From JAFAXD01 sp963833605 (GTDB taxonomy: Bacteria > Pseudomonadota > Alphaproteobacteria > Rhizobiales > Xanthobacteraceae), in NCBI GenBank assembly GCA_963833605.1, contig CAWHYZ010000002.1, forward strand, positions 248,001 to 312,000: a stretch of 64,000 bases of DNA, written 5' to 3'. Below are positions 1 to 8,405 of this stretch, piece by piece. Numbering within the stretch: the stretch's first letter is position 1; each line of letters starts with the position of its first letter. The notes below the pieces were generated by a model. That model worked only from the letters and a program-made list of their open reading frames with translations, ran no database searches and was not told where the DNA came from. Both the position numbers and the translations under genes were made by a program.

Positions 1-60
1 CCTATATGACCGGCTGGCAGGCTGCTAAGGTAACGACTACTAGCTGATGGAGTGCATGCG

Positions 61-513
61 ATGGCGATGACGATGTCCGGCGAGGTCCAGCTCAATGCAC
101 CGCGCGCGGAAGTCTACAAGAAGCTCAACGATCCGGCTGTGCTCAAAGCCTGTATCCCGGGCTGCGAGCAACTCGACAAGTTGTCCGATACCGAGTTCCA
201 GGCCGTCTCCACCATGAGGGTCGGCCCCGTCAAAGCACGCTGGAAAGGCAAGGTGACGCTGTCCGACCTCGATCCTCCCAATGGATATAAAATCTCCGGT
301 GAAGGGGAGGGCGGGGTCGCTGGTTTTGCCAAGGGTGCCGCCAGTGTCGCGCTCAGCGACAAGGACGGCGGCACGCTGTTGACCTACAACGTGGAGGCGC
401 AGATCGGCGGCAAGTTGGCTCAGCTCGGCCAGCGTCTGATCGCCGGGGCGGCTAAGAAAATGGCCGACGAGTTCTTCGCAAAATTCGTACAGACAGTCAG
501 CGCGCCGGCCTGA
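61..513 (+). CDS. coxG: CoxG-like SRPBCC protein (carbon monoxide dehydrogenase subunit G family)
   Basis: The 150-residue product has the CoxG layout: an N-terminal MSGEVQLNAP segment, a central IPGCEQL motif and a C-terminal QLGQRLIAGAAKKMADEFF helix, all typical of the START/SRPBCC-fold family that accompanies molybdenum hydroxylases. In characterised cox systems CoxG is thought to help membrane attachment or maturation of the dehydrogenase. The gene is separated from the cox cluster at 4.0 kb by two opposite-strand genes, so a role with coxSLM is inferred. In-frame starts are a GTG at 52 and ATGs at 61, 67 and 73; I chose 61, and no strong Shine-Dalgarno decides between them. Confidence 0.85.
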   Translation: MAMTMSGEVQLNAPRAEVYKKLNDPAVLKACIPGCEQLDKLSDTEFQAVSTMRVGPVKARWKGKVTLSDLDPPNGYKISGEGEGGVAGFAKGAASVALSDKDGGTLLTYNVEAQIGGKLAQLGQRLIAGAAKKMADEFFAKFVQTVSAPA

Positions 514-535
514 CCGTCTGCGCTCTTCGCGCTGC

Positions 536-2257
536 TCAGCGCCGTAGGTTGGTCTGCACCAATTCCATGACCTCGTCGCCACGGCCGTTGATGATCGCTT
601 TGAGCAGGAACAAGCTGAACCCCTTGGCCTGCTCGAGCGCGATCTTGGGCGGCATGGCGAGTTCCTGCTTGGCCGTTACCGCATCGACCAGTACCGGCCC
701 GTCATGCGCGAAAGCGCGCCGCAGCGCCGGCTCGACCTCGGCTGAATCGTCCACCCTGATGCCGAGTATCCCCATGGCTTGCGCCATTTCGGCAAAGTTC
801 GGATTCTTCAGATCGGTGCCGGTATCGAGATAGCCGCCGGCCTTCATTTCCATGGCCACGAAGGCAAGCGAACCGTTGTTGTAGACGATCAGCTTGACGG
901 GCAGGCCGAGCTGCACGAGCGATATGAGATCGCCCATCTGCATGGTGAAGCCGCCGTCGCCTGAGAGCGAGATGACCTGCCGGCCCGGAAAAGCCGCCTG
1001 CGCACCGAGCGCCATCGGCATCGCGTTGGCCATCGAGCCGTGGTTGAACGATCCGATCAGACGGCGCTTGCCGTTCATGGTCAGGTAGCGTGCTGCCCAG
1101 ACCGTTGGTGTTCCTACATCAGCCGTGAAGATCGCGTCGTCGGATGCAATCTCGTTGACGAGCTTGGTCAGATATTGCGGATGAATGAGCTTGCGGCCGA
1201 CCGCAGGCTTGGCGAGGTCGTCGAGTCCCTTGCGCGCACTCGCGTAGTTCTTCTTGGCGGCTTCCAGGAAGCGCCGGTCAGTTTTGATGGTCAGCCGTGG
1301 CAACAGGCCACGGACGGTTTCAGCAACGTCGCCGATCAGACCGAACTCGAGGCGCGCGCGCCGCCCGAGCGCCTCCGGTCGGTGATCGACTTGCACGATT
1401 TTGGCTTTTGTCGGATAGAAATTTCGATATGGAAAATCGGTGCCGAGCATCACCAATGCGTCGCACGACAGCATGGCGTCATAACCGGAGCTGAAGCCGA
1501 TCAAGCCGGTCATGCCGACGTCGAACGGGTTGTCCCATTCGACGAACTCCTTGCCGCGCAGAGCATGCACGACCGGGGCCGCGAGCGCGTCCGCGAACGC
1601 GACGATGTCGGCATGGGTGCCGGCGCACCCGCTGCCGCACAGCAGTGTCACCGCCTGGGCGCCGTTGAGGATCGCCGCCAGCCTGTCGAGCTCCTGATCG
1701 GTCGGAACCATGCGCGGAAGGGCGACCTCGGCCCAGGGGCCGGCAGCGCCGTCGGGCGCCTGCGCGAGCGCCACGTTGCCGGGCAGCACCACCACCGCGA
1801 CACCGCGCTTCAGGATGGCGGTGCGCATCGCCGTCTCCAGCACGCGCGGCATCTGCTCCGGGGTCGAGACCAGCTCCACGTAATAGCTGCATTCCTTGAA
1901 CAGCTCCTGTGGGTGCGTTTCCTGGAAATACGCGAGGCCGATTTCGGAGGACGGAATGTGGGCCGCGATCGCGAGCACCGGCTCGTGGTTGCGGTGGCAG
2001 TTGAACAGGCCATTGATGAGATGCAGGTTGCCGGGCCCACAACTGCCCGCACACACCGCGAGGCGTCCGGTGGTCGCCGCCTCGGCACCCGCCGCGAAGG
2101 CTGCCACCTCTTCATGGCGCACATGCATCCAGGCGATCTTGCCGATCCGGCGCAGGCTGTCGCTCAGGCCGTTGAGGCTATCGCCGGTGACGCCCCAGAT
2201 GCGCTCAACGCCGGCATTGACAAGAGTCGTGGCAACGAGGTCGGCAATTGTAGCCAT
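536..2257 (-). CDS. poxB: Pyruvate dehydrogenase (quinone) / pyruvate oxidase, ThDP-dependent
   Basis: The 573-residue protein is collinear with E. coli PoxB (572 aa). The N-terminal ThDP-binding part has the family segments WGVTGDSLNGLSDSL and RHEEVAAFAAGAEA with the catalytic Glu, followed by CAGSCGPGNLHLINGL. The C-terminal part has the ThDP/Mg motif beginning GDGGF and closing with NN (roughly residues 430-460). PoxB oxidatively decarboxylates pyruvate to acetate and CO2 and passes electrons to ubiquinone at the membrane. The C-terminal tail, which in E. coli gives lipid activation, is less similar, so membrane regulation is uncertain. It reads convergently with coxG, 22 bp apart. Confidence 0.93.
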   Translation of the reverse strand: MATIADLVATTLVNAGVERIWGVTGDSLNGLSDSLRRIGKIAWMHVRHEEVAAFAAGAEAATTGRLAVCAGSCGPGNLHLINGLFNCHRNHEPVLAIAAHIPSSEIGLAYFQETHPQELFKECSYYVELVSTPEQMPRVLETAMRTAILKRGVAVVVLPGNVALAQAPDGAAGPWAEVALPRMVPTDQELDRLAAILNGAQAVTLLCGSGCAGTHADIVAFADALAAPVVHALRGKEFVEWDNPFDVGMTGLIGFSSGYDAMLSCDALVMLGTDFPYRNFYPTKAKIVQVDHRPEALGRRARLEFGLIGDVAETVRGLLPRLTIKTDRRFLEAAKKNYASARKGLDDLAKPAVGRKLIHPQYLTKLVNEIASDDAIFTADVGTPTVWAARYLTMNGKRRLIGSFNHGSMANAMPMALGAQAAFPGRQVISLSGDGGFTMQMGDLISLVQLGLPVKLIVYNNGSLAFVAMEMKAGGYLDTGTDLKNPNFAEMAQAMGILGIRVDDSAEVEPALRRAFAHDGPVLVDAVTAKQELAMPPKIALEQAKGFSLFLLKAIINGRGDEVMELVQTNLRR

Positions 2258-2353
2258 GTCCGCGCTCCTGTTCCAAAGCTAGCCCATGCCCATACCTGCA
2301 GTAGATCAGAGCAAGCGGCGGGCGGCGCAACCTCGGATTTTTCAAGCCCGCCG

Positions 2354-3685
2354 TCAAAACGCGAACTCGGCGCGGAGTTGGAACACGAGCGCGTTGCGCA
2401 CCGTCGGGTCGGTATTGGGATGGATCACGTATTGGAAATCCGGCTGGATTGCCAGCCAGTCGTTGATCTGGGCGAGGTAGGTGACCTCGAAAGCGGACTC
2501 GGCGCGATTGACCGGGATAGCCTGCTGTTCTTGCGCCTGCATGTAGCTGAAGCCATTGCGGGCGATTGCGACGGCGACGCCGATTTCGTCCTTCGGCCGT
2601 CCCGGGATCATTCCTATCGCGGCAAGCCCCGTGCCATAGTAGGAACCGAAGCGATTAACGTCCTGCTCTGCCACGCCGAGTTGGAGAAATGCGGCAATCT
2701 GTTTCTTCGGATCGCCGTGCTGCTCGAACAACACCCGATCAATCGTCGTGTAGGCGCCGGCGCTTCCGCGCTTCTGCACTGGGTTTCCGTTCTGGTCCAC
2801 TTCATTCAGGCTGTTGAAATTGGCGGTGTAGTACCAGCCGCCCACGGCAAACTTGTCGTCGTAAGGCGACAAGCCGGAGAATCGCCCGATACGGATATGC
2901 GGGTGCGGCGTTGGATGCTCGGGTATATCGCGACGTGCCCATGCCGCTTCTGAGACGATCAGCAGCCTATCGCCTTTGCGGAAGGGCGAAATCTTGTCGT
3001 CGGGGCGATAGAACGGGACGCCATCAAGAATGGCTGTTCGGAACACGAGGTTGTTGAGCGGCTTGTATGCGACGCGGCCCCCCAAGGCGGTGTAAGGATA
3101 GTTCGACGGACCCTCGACGCCACTGAGGCCGAATGCGCTTCCGGTTCCGAACGCGGTGTTCAGAAACAACCCGGCGGTCTGCGAGCGATAGAACTCGGTC
3201 GCGATATCATACTGACCGATCAGAACCGACCATTGATTGTCCAGGAAATTGTACTGCACCCAGTTTTCGTAAGTCCGAAAGCCGGGCCGGACTGTCAGGC
3301 CATTGACTCCCTGTGCATCGCCGACGATCCCGCTATCAGGGTTAGGACCATGGCCGACCAATTCACTCATGTAAATTTTGAGGCCCGGAAAGCCAAAGAA
3401 CTTGTCGCTGTCGATCTGCAGCTGCAGAAAAAGGCTGCCCTGGCCAACACTGTCCTGTTTCAAGCCGCCCGCGGCATTGGTCAAAAGGTTGCTGTCGTAG
3501 ACAAGTGATGGCGTGATCCCGCGCGCCGAAAGATCTTCCTTCACCGCGCTCCAGGTCTGTGCCGCCAGCGGAGTGCTGGCGTTTGCGAGAATGAATACGC
3601 ACACGGCAATCCGGGCGGACCGCGCATACCGGCGCGACCCGGTATCCGCGCCGTCAAGGTGCTTTTCGTACCGCCGTCCCCCCAT
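2354..3685 (-). CDS. OprB-family carbohydrate-selective outer membrane porin
   Basis: A 443-residue beta-barrel candidate. A signal peptide (IAVCVFILANASTPLAAQ) precedes a mature chain rich in alternating aromatic/polar strands and ending in Phe (RAEFAF), as expected for BAM-inserted barrels. Segments such as GLKIYMSELVGHG, IGQYDIATEFY and the FQLRAEF end resemble the OprB family, which passes sugars across the outer membrane. I start at the ATG ending at 3685 because a GGAAG lies about 11 nt upstream of it; an in-frame ATG 63 bp further up would lengthen the pre-signal region. It is divergent from coxS, with about 340 bp between them. Confidence 0.8.
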   Translation of the reverse strand: MGGRRYEKHLDGADTGSRRYARSARIAVCVFILANASTPLAAQTWSAVKEDLSARGITPSLVYDSNLLTNAAGGLKQDSVGQGSLFLQLQIDSDKFFGFPGLKIYMSELVGHGPNPDSGIVGDAQGVNGLTVRPGFRTYENWVQYNFLDNQWSVLIGQYDIATEFYRSQTAGLFLNTAFGTGSAFGLSGVEGPSNYPYTALGGRVAYKPLNNLVFRTAILDGVPFYRPDDKISPFRKGDRLLIVSEAAWARRDIPEHPTPHPHIRIGRFSGLSPYDDKFAVGGWYYTANFNSLNEVDQNGNPVQKRGSAGAYTTIDRVLFEQHGDPKKQIAAFLQLGVAEQDVNRFGSYYGTGLAAIGMIPGRPKDEIGVAVAIARNGFSYMQAQEQQAIPVNRAESAFEVTYLAQINDWLAIQPDFQYVIHPNTDPTVRNALVFQLRAEFAF

Positions 3686-4024
3686 GGACTGGACACCGCT
3701 TCCAAGCCATCTGTCTATGCCGGTCCGCTGTTCGAAAACTGCGCGCATCGCGGCGCGATGCCCGCAAGATACAGAGAATGATGGTGGTTAGTCCGCCACA
3801 CTGCCGAGAATTCTGACCTTCCTTGGCACCGTGGCCTGCCGTCTGGCGGCCCAGTGCCGGCCGCCAAATCTCTTGACCGGCATCACCGGACGGGTAGACA
3901 CTCGATCGGTTCCAAACTAGAAAAACGATCCGAAACGCCCGAATTTCACGTCAGGACAGCCAAGCCGGTCCGGCCGACATTCAAAAGGCGGCCGTTTGGC
4001 CCGCGTCAGAAGGGGAGAAGCGCC
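3686..4024. other. Divergent intergenic region between the porin gene and coxS
   Basis: About 340 bp separating the divergent porin and coxS genes; it must hold both promoters. A GGGGAG (4011-4016) sits correctly spaced before the coxS ATG. I see no convincing sigma70 pair. A TGGCACC at 3824 begins like a sigma54 -24 box, but the following GC is one base too far away. Confidence 0.5.
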
Positions 4025-4519
4025 ATGCCCAGTGTTTCCATGAAGGTGAACGGCAAGGACATCAAAGCCGATGTCGATCCGCGGACCCTGCTGGTGCAGC
4101 TCCTGCGCGAAAACCTCCGTCTGACGGGCACCCACGTCGGTTGCGATACCTCGCAGTGCGGCGCCTGTGTCGTCATCGTCAACGGCAAGGCCGTCAAGTC
4201 CTGCACCATGCTGGCGTTGAGCGCGGACGGTGCCGATGTCTTGACCATCGAGGGTCTCGCCAACGGCGCGCAGCTGCATCCGATGCAGGAAGCGTTTCGC
4301 GAGCACCACGCCCTGCAGTGCGGTTTCTGCACGCCCGGCATGATCATGACCGCGGTCGATTTGGTGCACCGCAAGGGCAACACTCTGGAGGAGCGCACCA
4401 TTCGCGAGGAGCTCGAAGGCAACATCTGCCGGTGCACTGGTTACCATAACATCGTGAAAGCGATCGCGGCGGGCGCCAAGGCCATGGGCAGCGGCGCGAC
4501 ACGACAAGCCGCCGAATAG
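4025..4519 (+). CDS. coxS: Molybdenum hydroxylase small [2Fe-2S] subunit (CoxS-like)
   Basis: The 164-residue protein has both iron-sulfur domains of the family. The plant-ferredoxin-type N-terminal domain has Cys40, Cys45, Cys48 and Cys60. The four-helix C-terminal domain has Cys99, Cys102, Cys135 and Cys137 (CGFC and CRC motifs). The two clusters relay electrons from the molybdenum site in CoxL to FAD in CoxM. I start at the ATG behind GGGGAG; the reading frame is open further upstream, but that part has no similarity to CoxS. It is first in a coxS-coxL-coxM order, which is the order seen with form II enzymes. Confidence 0.95.
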   Translation: MPSVSMKVNGKDIKADVDPRTLLVQLLRENLRLTGTHVGCDTSQCGACVVIVNGKAVKSCTMLALSADGADVLTIEGLANGAQLHPMQEAFREHHALQCGFCTPGMIMTAVDLVHRKGNTLEERTIREELEGNICRCTGYHNIVKAIAAGAKAMGSGATRQAAE

Positions 4520-4559
4520 GCGGTGCACGGGAGGGCCACCAGCTCCGGGAGGAAGCGCT

Positions 4560-6929
4560 ATGAGTGCAACCGGAATCGGCGCTTCGGTGCGCCGCAAGGA
4601 AGATTTCCGTTTCATCACCGGCAAGGGGCAATACACCGACGACGTGACCCGTCCGGCGCAGACCCACATCTATTTCATTCGCTCCCCGCACGCGCACGCC
4701 AAGATCCGGCGCATCGACACCAAGGCAGCGGCCGGCATGCCCGGCGTGGTGGGCGTGGCGACCGGCGCGGAATTTGCCGAAAGCAAGCTTGGTAATCTGA
4801 TCTGCGGCTGGACCGTGCTGTCGAAGGACGGCTCGCCAATGAAGATGGCGCCGCATCCAGCACTTGCGGTCGGCAAGGCCTGCCATGTGGGAGATCCGGT
4901 TGCCGTCGTCGTCGCGGACACGCTCGCACAGGCCAAGGACGCGGCCGAGAAGGTTGTCGTCGATTACGAGGTGTTGCCGGCGGTAGTTGATCCCGCCAAG
5001 GCCGCCGCCAAAGGCGCGCCGCTGATCCACGAGGTCGCCCCCAACAATACGATCTACAACTGGCATCTGGGCGACCATGATGCCACTGCCGCCGCATTCA
5101 AGGCTGCCAAGCATGTCACCAAGCTCGAGTTCGTCAACAACCGGCTGGTGCCGAACGCGATGGAGCCGCGCGCTGCGCTGGCCGAGTACGATTCCGGCAG
5201 CGAGAGCCTGACGCTCTGGAACGCGACGCAGAACCCGCACGTGGCGCGGCTCGTCATCGCGGCGTTCGTCGGCATGGCGCCCGAAAACAAACTGCGCGTG
5301 ATTGCGCCCAACGTCGGCGGTGGTTTTGGGTCCAAAATCTTCATCTATCCCGAGGAGGTCGTCTGCCTGTGGGCGGCGCGCAAGTTCAATCGTCCGGTGA
5401 AATGGACTGCGGAGCGCTCGGAGAGTTTCATCTCCGATGCGCACGGACGCGACCACGTGACCAAGGCCGAGATGGCCTTCGACGGGGAGAACAAGATCAC
5501 CGGGCTCCGGGTCAAGACCGTGGCCAATCTCGGCGCCTATATGTCCACCTTTTCCTCGGCGGTCCCGACGTTCCTGTATGCGACCCTGCTGTCGGGCCAG
5601 TACGCAATCCCGCACATCTATTGCGAAGTGGATGCGGTCTACACCAACACGGTACCGGTTGATGCCTATCGGGGCGCCGGTCGACCGGAGGCGACCTACG
5701 TGGTCGAGCGGCTGGTGGAAGTAGCGGCGCGCGAGCTCAGTGTTGATCCGGCAGACTTGCGCAAGAAGAATTTCGTCAAGACGTTCCCGTACCAGACCTC
5801 AGTCGCCTCGCTCTATGATGCCGGCGACTACAATGCCTCGCTGGCGAAAGCGCTGCAGATCAACGACTACAAGAGTTTTGGCAAGCGCAAGCGCGAGTCC
5901 GAAAAGAACGGCAAGCTGCGCGGCATCGGCTTTGCGACTTATATCGAGGCCTGTGGCGTGGCGCCTTCGGCGCTTGTCGGCCAGTTGGGGGCCGGCGTCG
6001 GCTTGTGGGAATCCGCCGAAGTTCGGGTCAATCCGACCGGTTCGGTCGAGCTGCTGACCGGATGCCATCAGCATGGCCAGGGGCACGAGACCACGTTTGC
6101 CCAGCTCGTCGCCGAGCGGCTCGGGATTTCCATCGACCAGGTCAGCGTCGTGCACGGCGACACCGACAAAGTGCAGTTCGGCATGGGCACCTACGGTTCG
6201 CGCTCGGGAGCGGTCGGAATGTCGGCGATCGTGAAGGCGCTCGACAAGGTCGAAGCCAAGGCGAAGAAGATCGCTGCGCACCTGCTCGAGGCCGCCGAGG
6301 GCGATATCGTGTTCAAGGACGGCAAGTTCACGGTCGCCGGCACCGACAAGTCGGTGGCCTGGGGCGAACTGGCGTTGGCCGCCTACGTGGCGCACAAGTT
6401 CCCGACCGGCGAGATCGAACCCGGGTTGAAGGAAACTGCGTTCTACGATCCGACCAACTTCACGTTCCCGGCCGGATGTCACATCTGCGAAGTCGAGATC
6501 GATGCCGATACCGGCGAGACGCATGTGGTCAGTTGGACGGCGGTCGACGACTTCGGCACCGTGATCAATCCGATGATCGTCGAGGGCCAGGTGCACGGCG
6601 GCGTTGCCCAGGGTGTCGGCCAGGCGCTGCTCGAGCACACGGTCTACAACGACACCGGGCAGCTGGTGAGCGGCTCTTACATGGACTACGCGATGCCGCG
6701 CGCCGACAATCTGCCGTCGCTGAAGGTCGACATGACGGTGACCAAATGCCCGTCGAACCCGTTAGGCATCAAAGGATGCGGCGAAGCCGGTGCAATCGCG
6801 GCCCCGGCGGCGGTGATGAACGCCATTACCAATGCGCTCGGGACCGAAAAGATCGACATGCCGGCAACTCCGGCTGTGGTCTGGAGCGTGCTTCAGAATC
6901 TCAACAAAAGCCGCGCGGCGGCGGAGTAA
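4560..6929 (+). CDS. coxL: Form II CoxL-like molybdopterin-binding large subunit
   Basis: The 789-residue protein has the xanthine dehydrogenase large-subunit fold with Moco-contacting segments (GGGFGSK near residue 260, GCHQHGQGHETTFAQL near 503, and the GEAGAI segment with the catalytic Glu near 742). The active-site loop reads AYRGAGR at residues 369-375. Form I (proven CO-oxidising) CoxL has AYxCSFR with the Cys that carries copper; here Gly replaces it, so this is a form II enzyme whose substrate may not be CO. GGGAGGA precedes the ATG. It follows coxS by 40 bp and is followed by coxM after 12 bp, so the three are co-transcribed. Confidence 0.95.
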   Translation: MSATGIGASVRRKEDFRFITGKGQYTDDVTRPAQTHIYFIRSPHAHAKIRRIDTKAAAGMPGVVGVATGAEFAESKLGNLICGWTVLSKDGSPMKMAPHPALAVGKACHVGDPVAVVVADTLAQAKDAAEKVVVDYEVLPAVVDPAKAAAKGAPLIHEVAPNNTIYNWHLGDHDATAAAFKAAKHVTKLEFVNNRLVPNAMEPRAALAEYDSGSESLTLWNATQNPHVARLVIAAFVGMAPENKLRVIAPNVGGGFGSKIFIYPEEVVCLWAARKFNRPVKWTAERSESFISDAHGRDHVTKAEMAFDGENKITGLRVKTVANLGAYMSTFSSAVPTFLYATLLSGQYAIPHIYCEVDAVYTNTVPVDAYRGAGRPEATYVVERLVEVAARELSVDPADLRKKNFVKTFPYQTSVASLYDAGDYNASLAKALQINDYKSFGKRKRESEKNGKLRGIGFATYIEACGVAPSALVGQLGAGVGLWESAEVRVNPTGSVELLTGCHQHGQGHETTFAQLVAERLGISIDQVSVVHGDTDKVQFGMGTYGSRSGAVGMSAIVKALDKVEAKAKKIAAHLLEAAEGDIVFKDGKFTVAGTDKSVAWGELALAAYVAHKFPTGEIEPGLKETAFYDPTNFTFPAGCHICEVEIDADTGETHVVSWTAVDDFGTVINPMIVEGQVHGGVAQGVGQALLEHTVYNDTGQLVSGSYMDYAMPRADNLPSLKVDMTVTKCPSNPLGIKGCGEAGAIAAPAAVMNAITNALGTEKIDMPATPAVVWSVLQNLNKSRAAAE

Positions 6930-6941
6930 ACGGAGGCTTGC

Positions 6942-7757
6942 ATGTACGCTTTCACCTATCACCGTGCCACCGGCCTGCGGCACGCCGCCAACATGATGGA
7001 AAAGCTCGAAGAGCCGAAGCTCCTCGCCGGCGGCCAGACATTGTTGCCGACCATGAAGCAGCGGCTTGCTTCGCCTGCCAACGTCATCGACCTCGGTCAG
7101 GTCGACGGCATGGCGGAGATCACGCAGGCAGGCCGCTCGATCACGATCGGGGCGATGGCGCGGCATAACAACGTCAACAACTCGAAAGTGGTGCAGGAGG
7201 CGATTCCGGCACTGGCCTATCTGGCCGGACTGATCGGCGATCCGGCCGTGCGCCACCGCGGCACGATCGGCGGATCGGTCGCCAACAACGATCCCAATGC
7301 AGACTATCCGGCCGCCTGCCTCGGGCTCGGTGCCACCATCGTGACCAACAAGCGCAAGATCGGCGCCGACGAATTCTTCAAGAGCCTGTTCGAGACCGCG
7401 CTGGAACCCAACGAGATCATTACCAAGGTCACGTTCCCGATTCCGAAGAAGGCCGGCTACTACAAGTTCCGCAATCAGGCATCGCGTTTCGCGCTGGTCG
7501 GCGTGTTCGTCGCCAAGCGCCCGTCGGAGATCCGTGTCGCCGTGACCGGCGCTGGCTCGTCGGGCGTGTTCCGCGTCCCATCGTTCGAGGAGGCGCTCAA
7601 GAAGCGGTTCTCGCCCAAGTCGCTCGAAGGTCTGACGATCCCGGCCGATGGGATGGCAAGCGACATCCATGGCAGCGCCGAGTACCGCGCGCATCTGGTC
7701 GGCGTGTGCGCACGCCGCGCGGTCGCCGCGGCGCTCGAAAAGGGCGCCGAGGAGTAG
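6942..7757 (+). CDS. coxM: Molybdenum hydroxylase medium FAD-binding subunit (CoxM-like)
   Basis: The 271-residue protein carries the two FAD-binding motifs of the family, AGGQTLLP at residues 29-36 and TIGGSVANNDP at 108-118, followed by the CO_deh_flav C-terminal domain. It takes electrons from CoxS and passes them to the membrane electron acceptor. CGGAGG precedes the ATG. It is the last gene of the coxSLM unit; the next 650 bp contain repeats and only one doubtful reading frame, so the transcription unit may end here. Confidence 0.94.
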   Translation: MYAFTYHRATGLRHAANMMEKLEEPKLLAGGQTLLPTMKQRLASPANVIDLGQVDGMAEITQAGRSITIGAMARHNNVNNSKVVQEAIPALAYLAGLIGDPAVRHRGTIGGSVANNDPNADYPAACLGLGATIVTNKRKIGADEFFKSLFETALEPNEIITKVTFPIPKKAGYYKFRNQASRFALVGVFVAKRPSEIRVAVTGAGSSGVFRVPSFEEALKKRFSPKSLEGLTIPADGMASDIHGSAEYRAHLVGVCARRAVAAALEKGAEE

Positions 7758-7896
7758 AAGCTTCCAACCGGCGAGGTGCCGGCGCTCGGCGGCGCGAACT
7801 CCCGCTCCGCATGTCCATGCTTGCATGGATGCCCTTGTGCGCACGTGTACCAGGGCATCCATGGCGGGCGCGCGCGATCGCCGTCGGCCCGGCGGG

Positions 7897-7954
7897 GCTT
7901 GATGAGAGTCGAGGGGTCCTGGATGAGAGCGTGATGAGGAATTCCTCATCAAGC
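7897..7954 (+). repeat. GATGAG inverted-repeat element, copy E1
   Basis: The element opens with GCTTGATGAG and closes with its exact complement CTCATCAAGC (58 bp). Direct GATGAG units start at 7901, 7922 and 7933, spacings of 21 and 11 bp (about two and one helical turns). The right part is a perfect 20-bp palindrome, 7932-7951, centred on GAATTC. Homologous to E2 next to it and to E3/E4 at 51.8-51.9 kb. Function unknown. Confidence 0.75.
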
Positions 7955-7995
7955 AAAGATCGTTGAAAAACAACGCGTTAACCCCCGAATCCGGG

Positions 7996-8046
7996 GCTTG
8001 ATGAGAATTTTTCCGGGTGACCTAGGAGTGCGGACTCTCATCAAGC
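7996..8046 (-). repeat. GATGAG inverted-repeat element, copy E2
   Basis: A 51-bp element that, read on the minus strand, starts GCTTGATGAGAGT and ends CTCATCAAGC, with CCTAGGT in the middle and an A-run before the right arm. It aligns without gaps to E3 (51793-51843): 38 of 51 positions are identical. The outer four bases of each arm differ between the two but remain mutually complementary within each copy. The TCA at 8041 is the stop codon of the doubtful reverse-strand frame at 8041-8331. Confidence 0.78.
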
Positions 8047-8331
8047 CCACCATTCCTGGTGGTACTCGACACATCCCGCAACATTATCCGGCATAAGTAC
8101 AACCGGGCCGGAGCTCGGAGTGCCGTAGATGCCCTCGTTCACCATGGACGGCCTTCCACAATCACACGACATCTCCGGACGCGGATCATACGTCCAGCGA
8201 CAATCTCCGGCGGCTATGGCCGGAGCATCCGGCAGCAGGGGAAATCCGGCATTCCGGCCACGGCTCCATGCGCATCGCAAATAGCAAACGAGCGCCGCTG
8301 TGAGGGTGGAGGGGTTTTGATCTGGGGGCAT
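8041..8331 (-). CDS. Possible small Cys-containing protein, unrecognised
   Basis: A 96-codon frame in an otherwise gene-free gap between coxM and coxD. Its product contains five cysteines, two of them in CDCGRP, plus the segments YGTPSSGPVVLMP and EYHQEWWA at the C terminus; this reads more like real protein than a random high-GC frame, but I recognise no family. No clear ribosome-binding site was found, and shorter starts (for example the internal Met at PEMSC) are possible. It lies opposite to all cox genes, and its stop codon lies in repeat element E2. It may equally be a remnant or chance. Confidence 0.3.
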   Translation of the reverse strand: MPPDQNPSTLTAALVCYLRCAWSRGRNAGFPLLPDAPAIAAGDCRWTYDPRPEMSCDCGRPSMVNEGIYGTPSSGPVVLMPDNVAGCVEYHQEWWA

Positions 8332-8405
8332 TACGGCTTATATGACCTGCCGGTTCAGCCGGTTCACACGGGATTGCCTGCAGCGGGCGAGCAGAAGGTT
8401 ATTTT

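Noticed and set aside
3824..3840. TGGCACC...GC upstream of coxS looks like a sigma54 promoter
   Set aside because: The GC pair is one base too far from the GG, and sigma54 promoters do not tolerate this spacing.
4560..6929. Form I CO dehydrogenase
   Set aside because: The active-site loop lacks the Cys of AYxCSFR and the gene order is S-L-M.
7897..8046. CRISPR array
   Set aside because: Units are short, unequally spaced and inverted, with no regular spacers and no cas genes.
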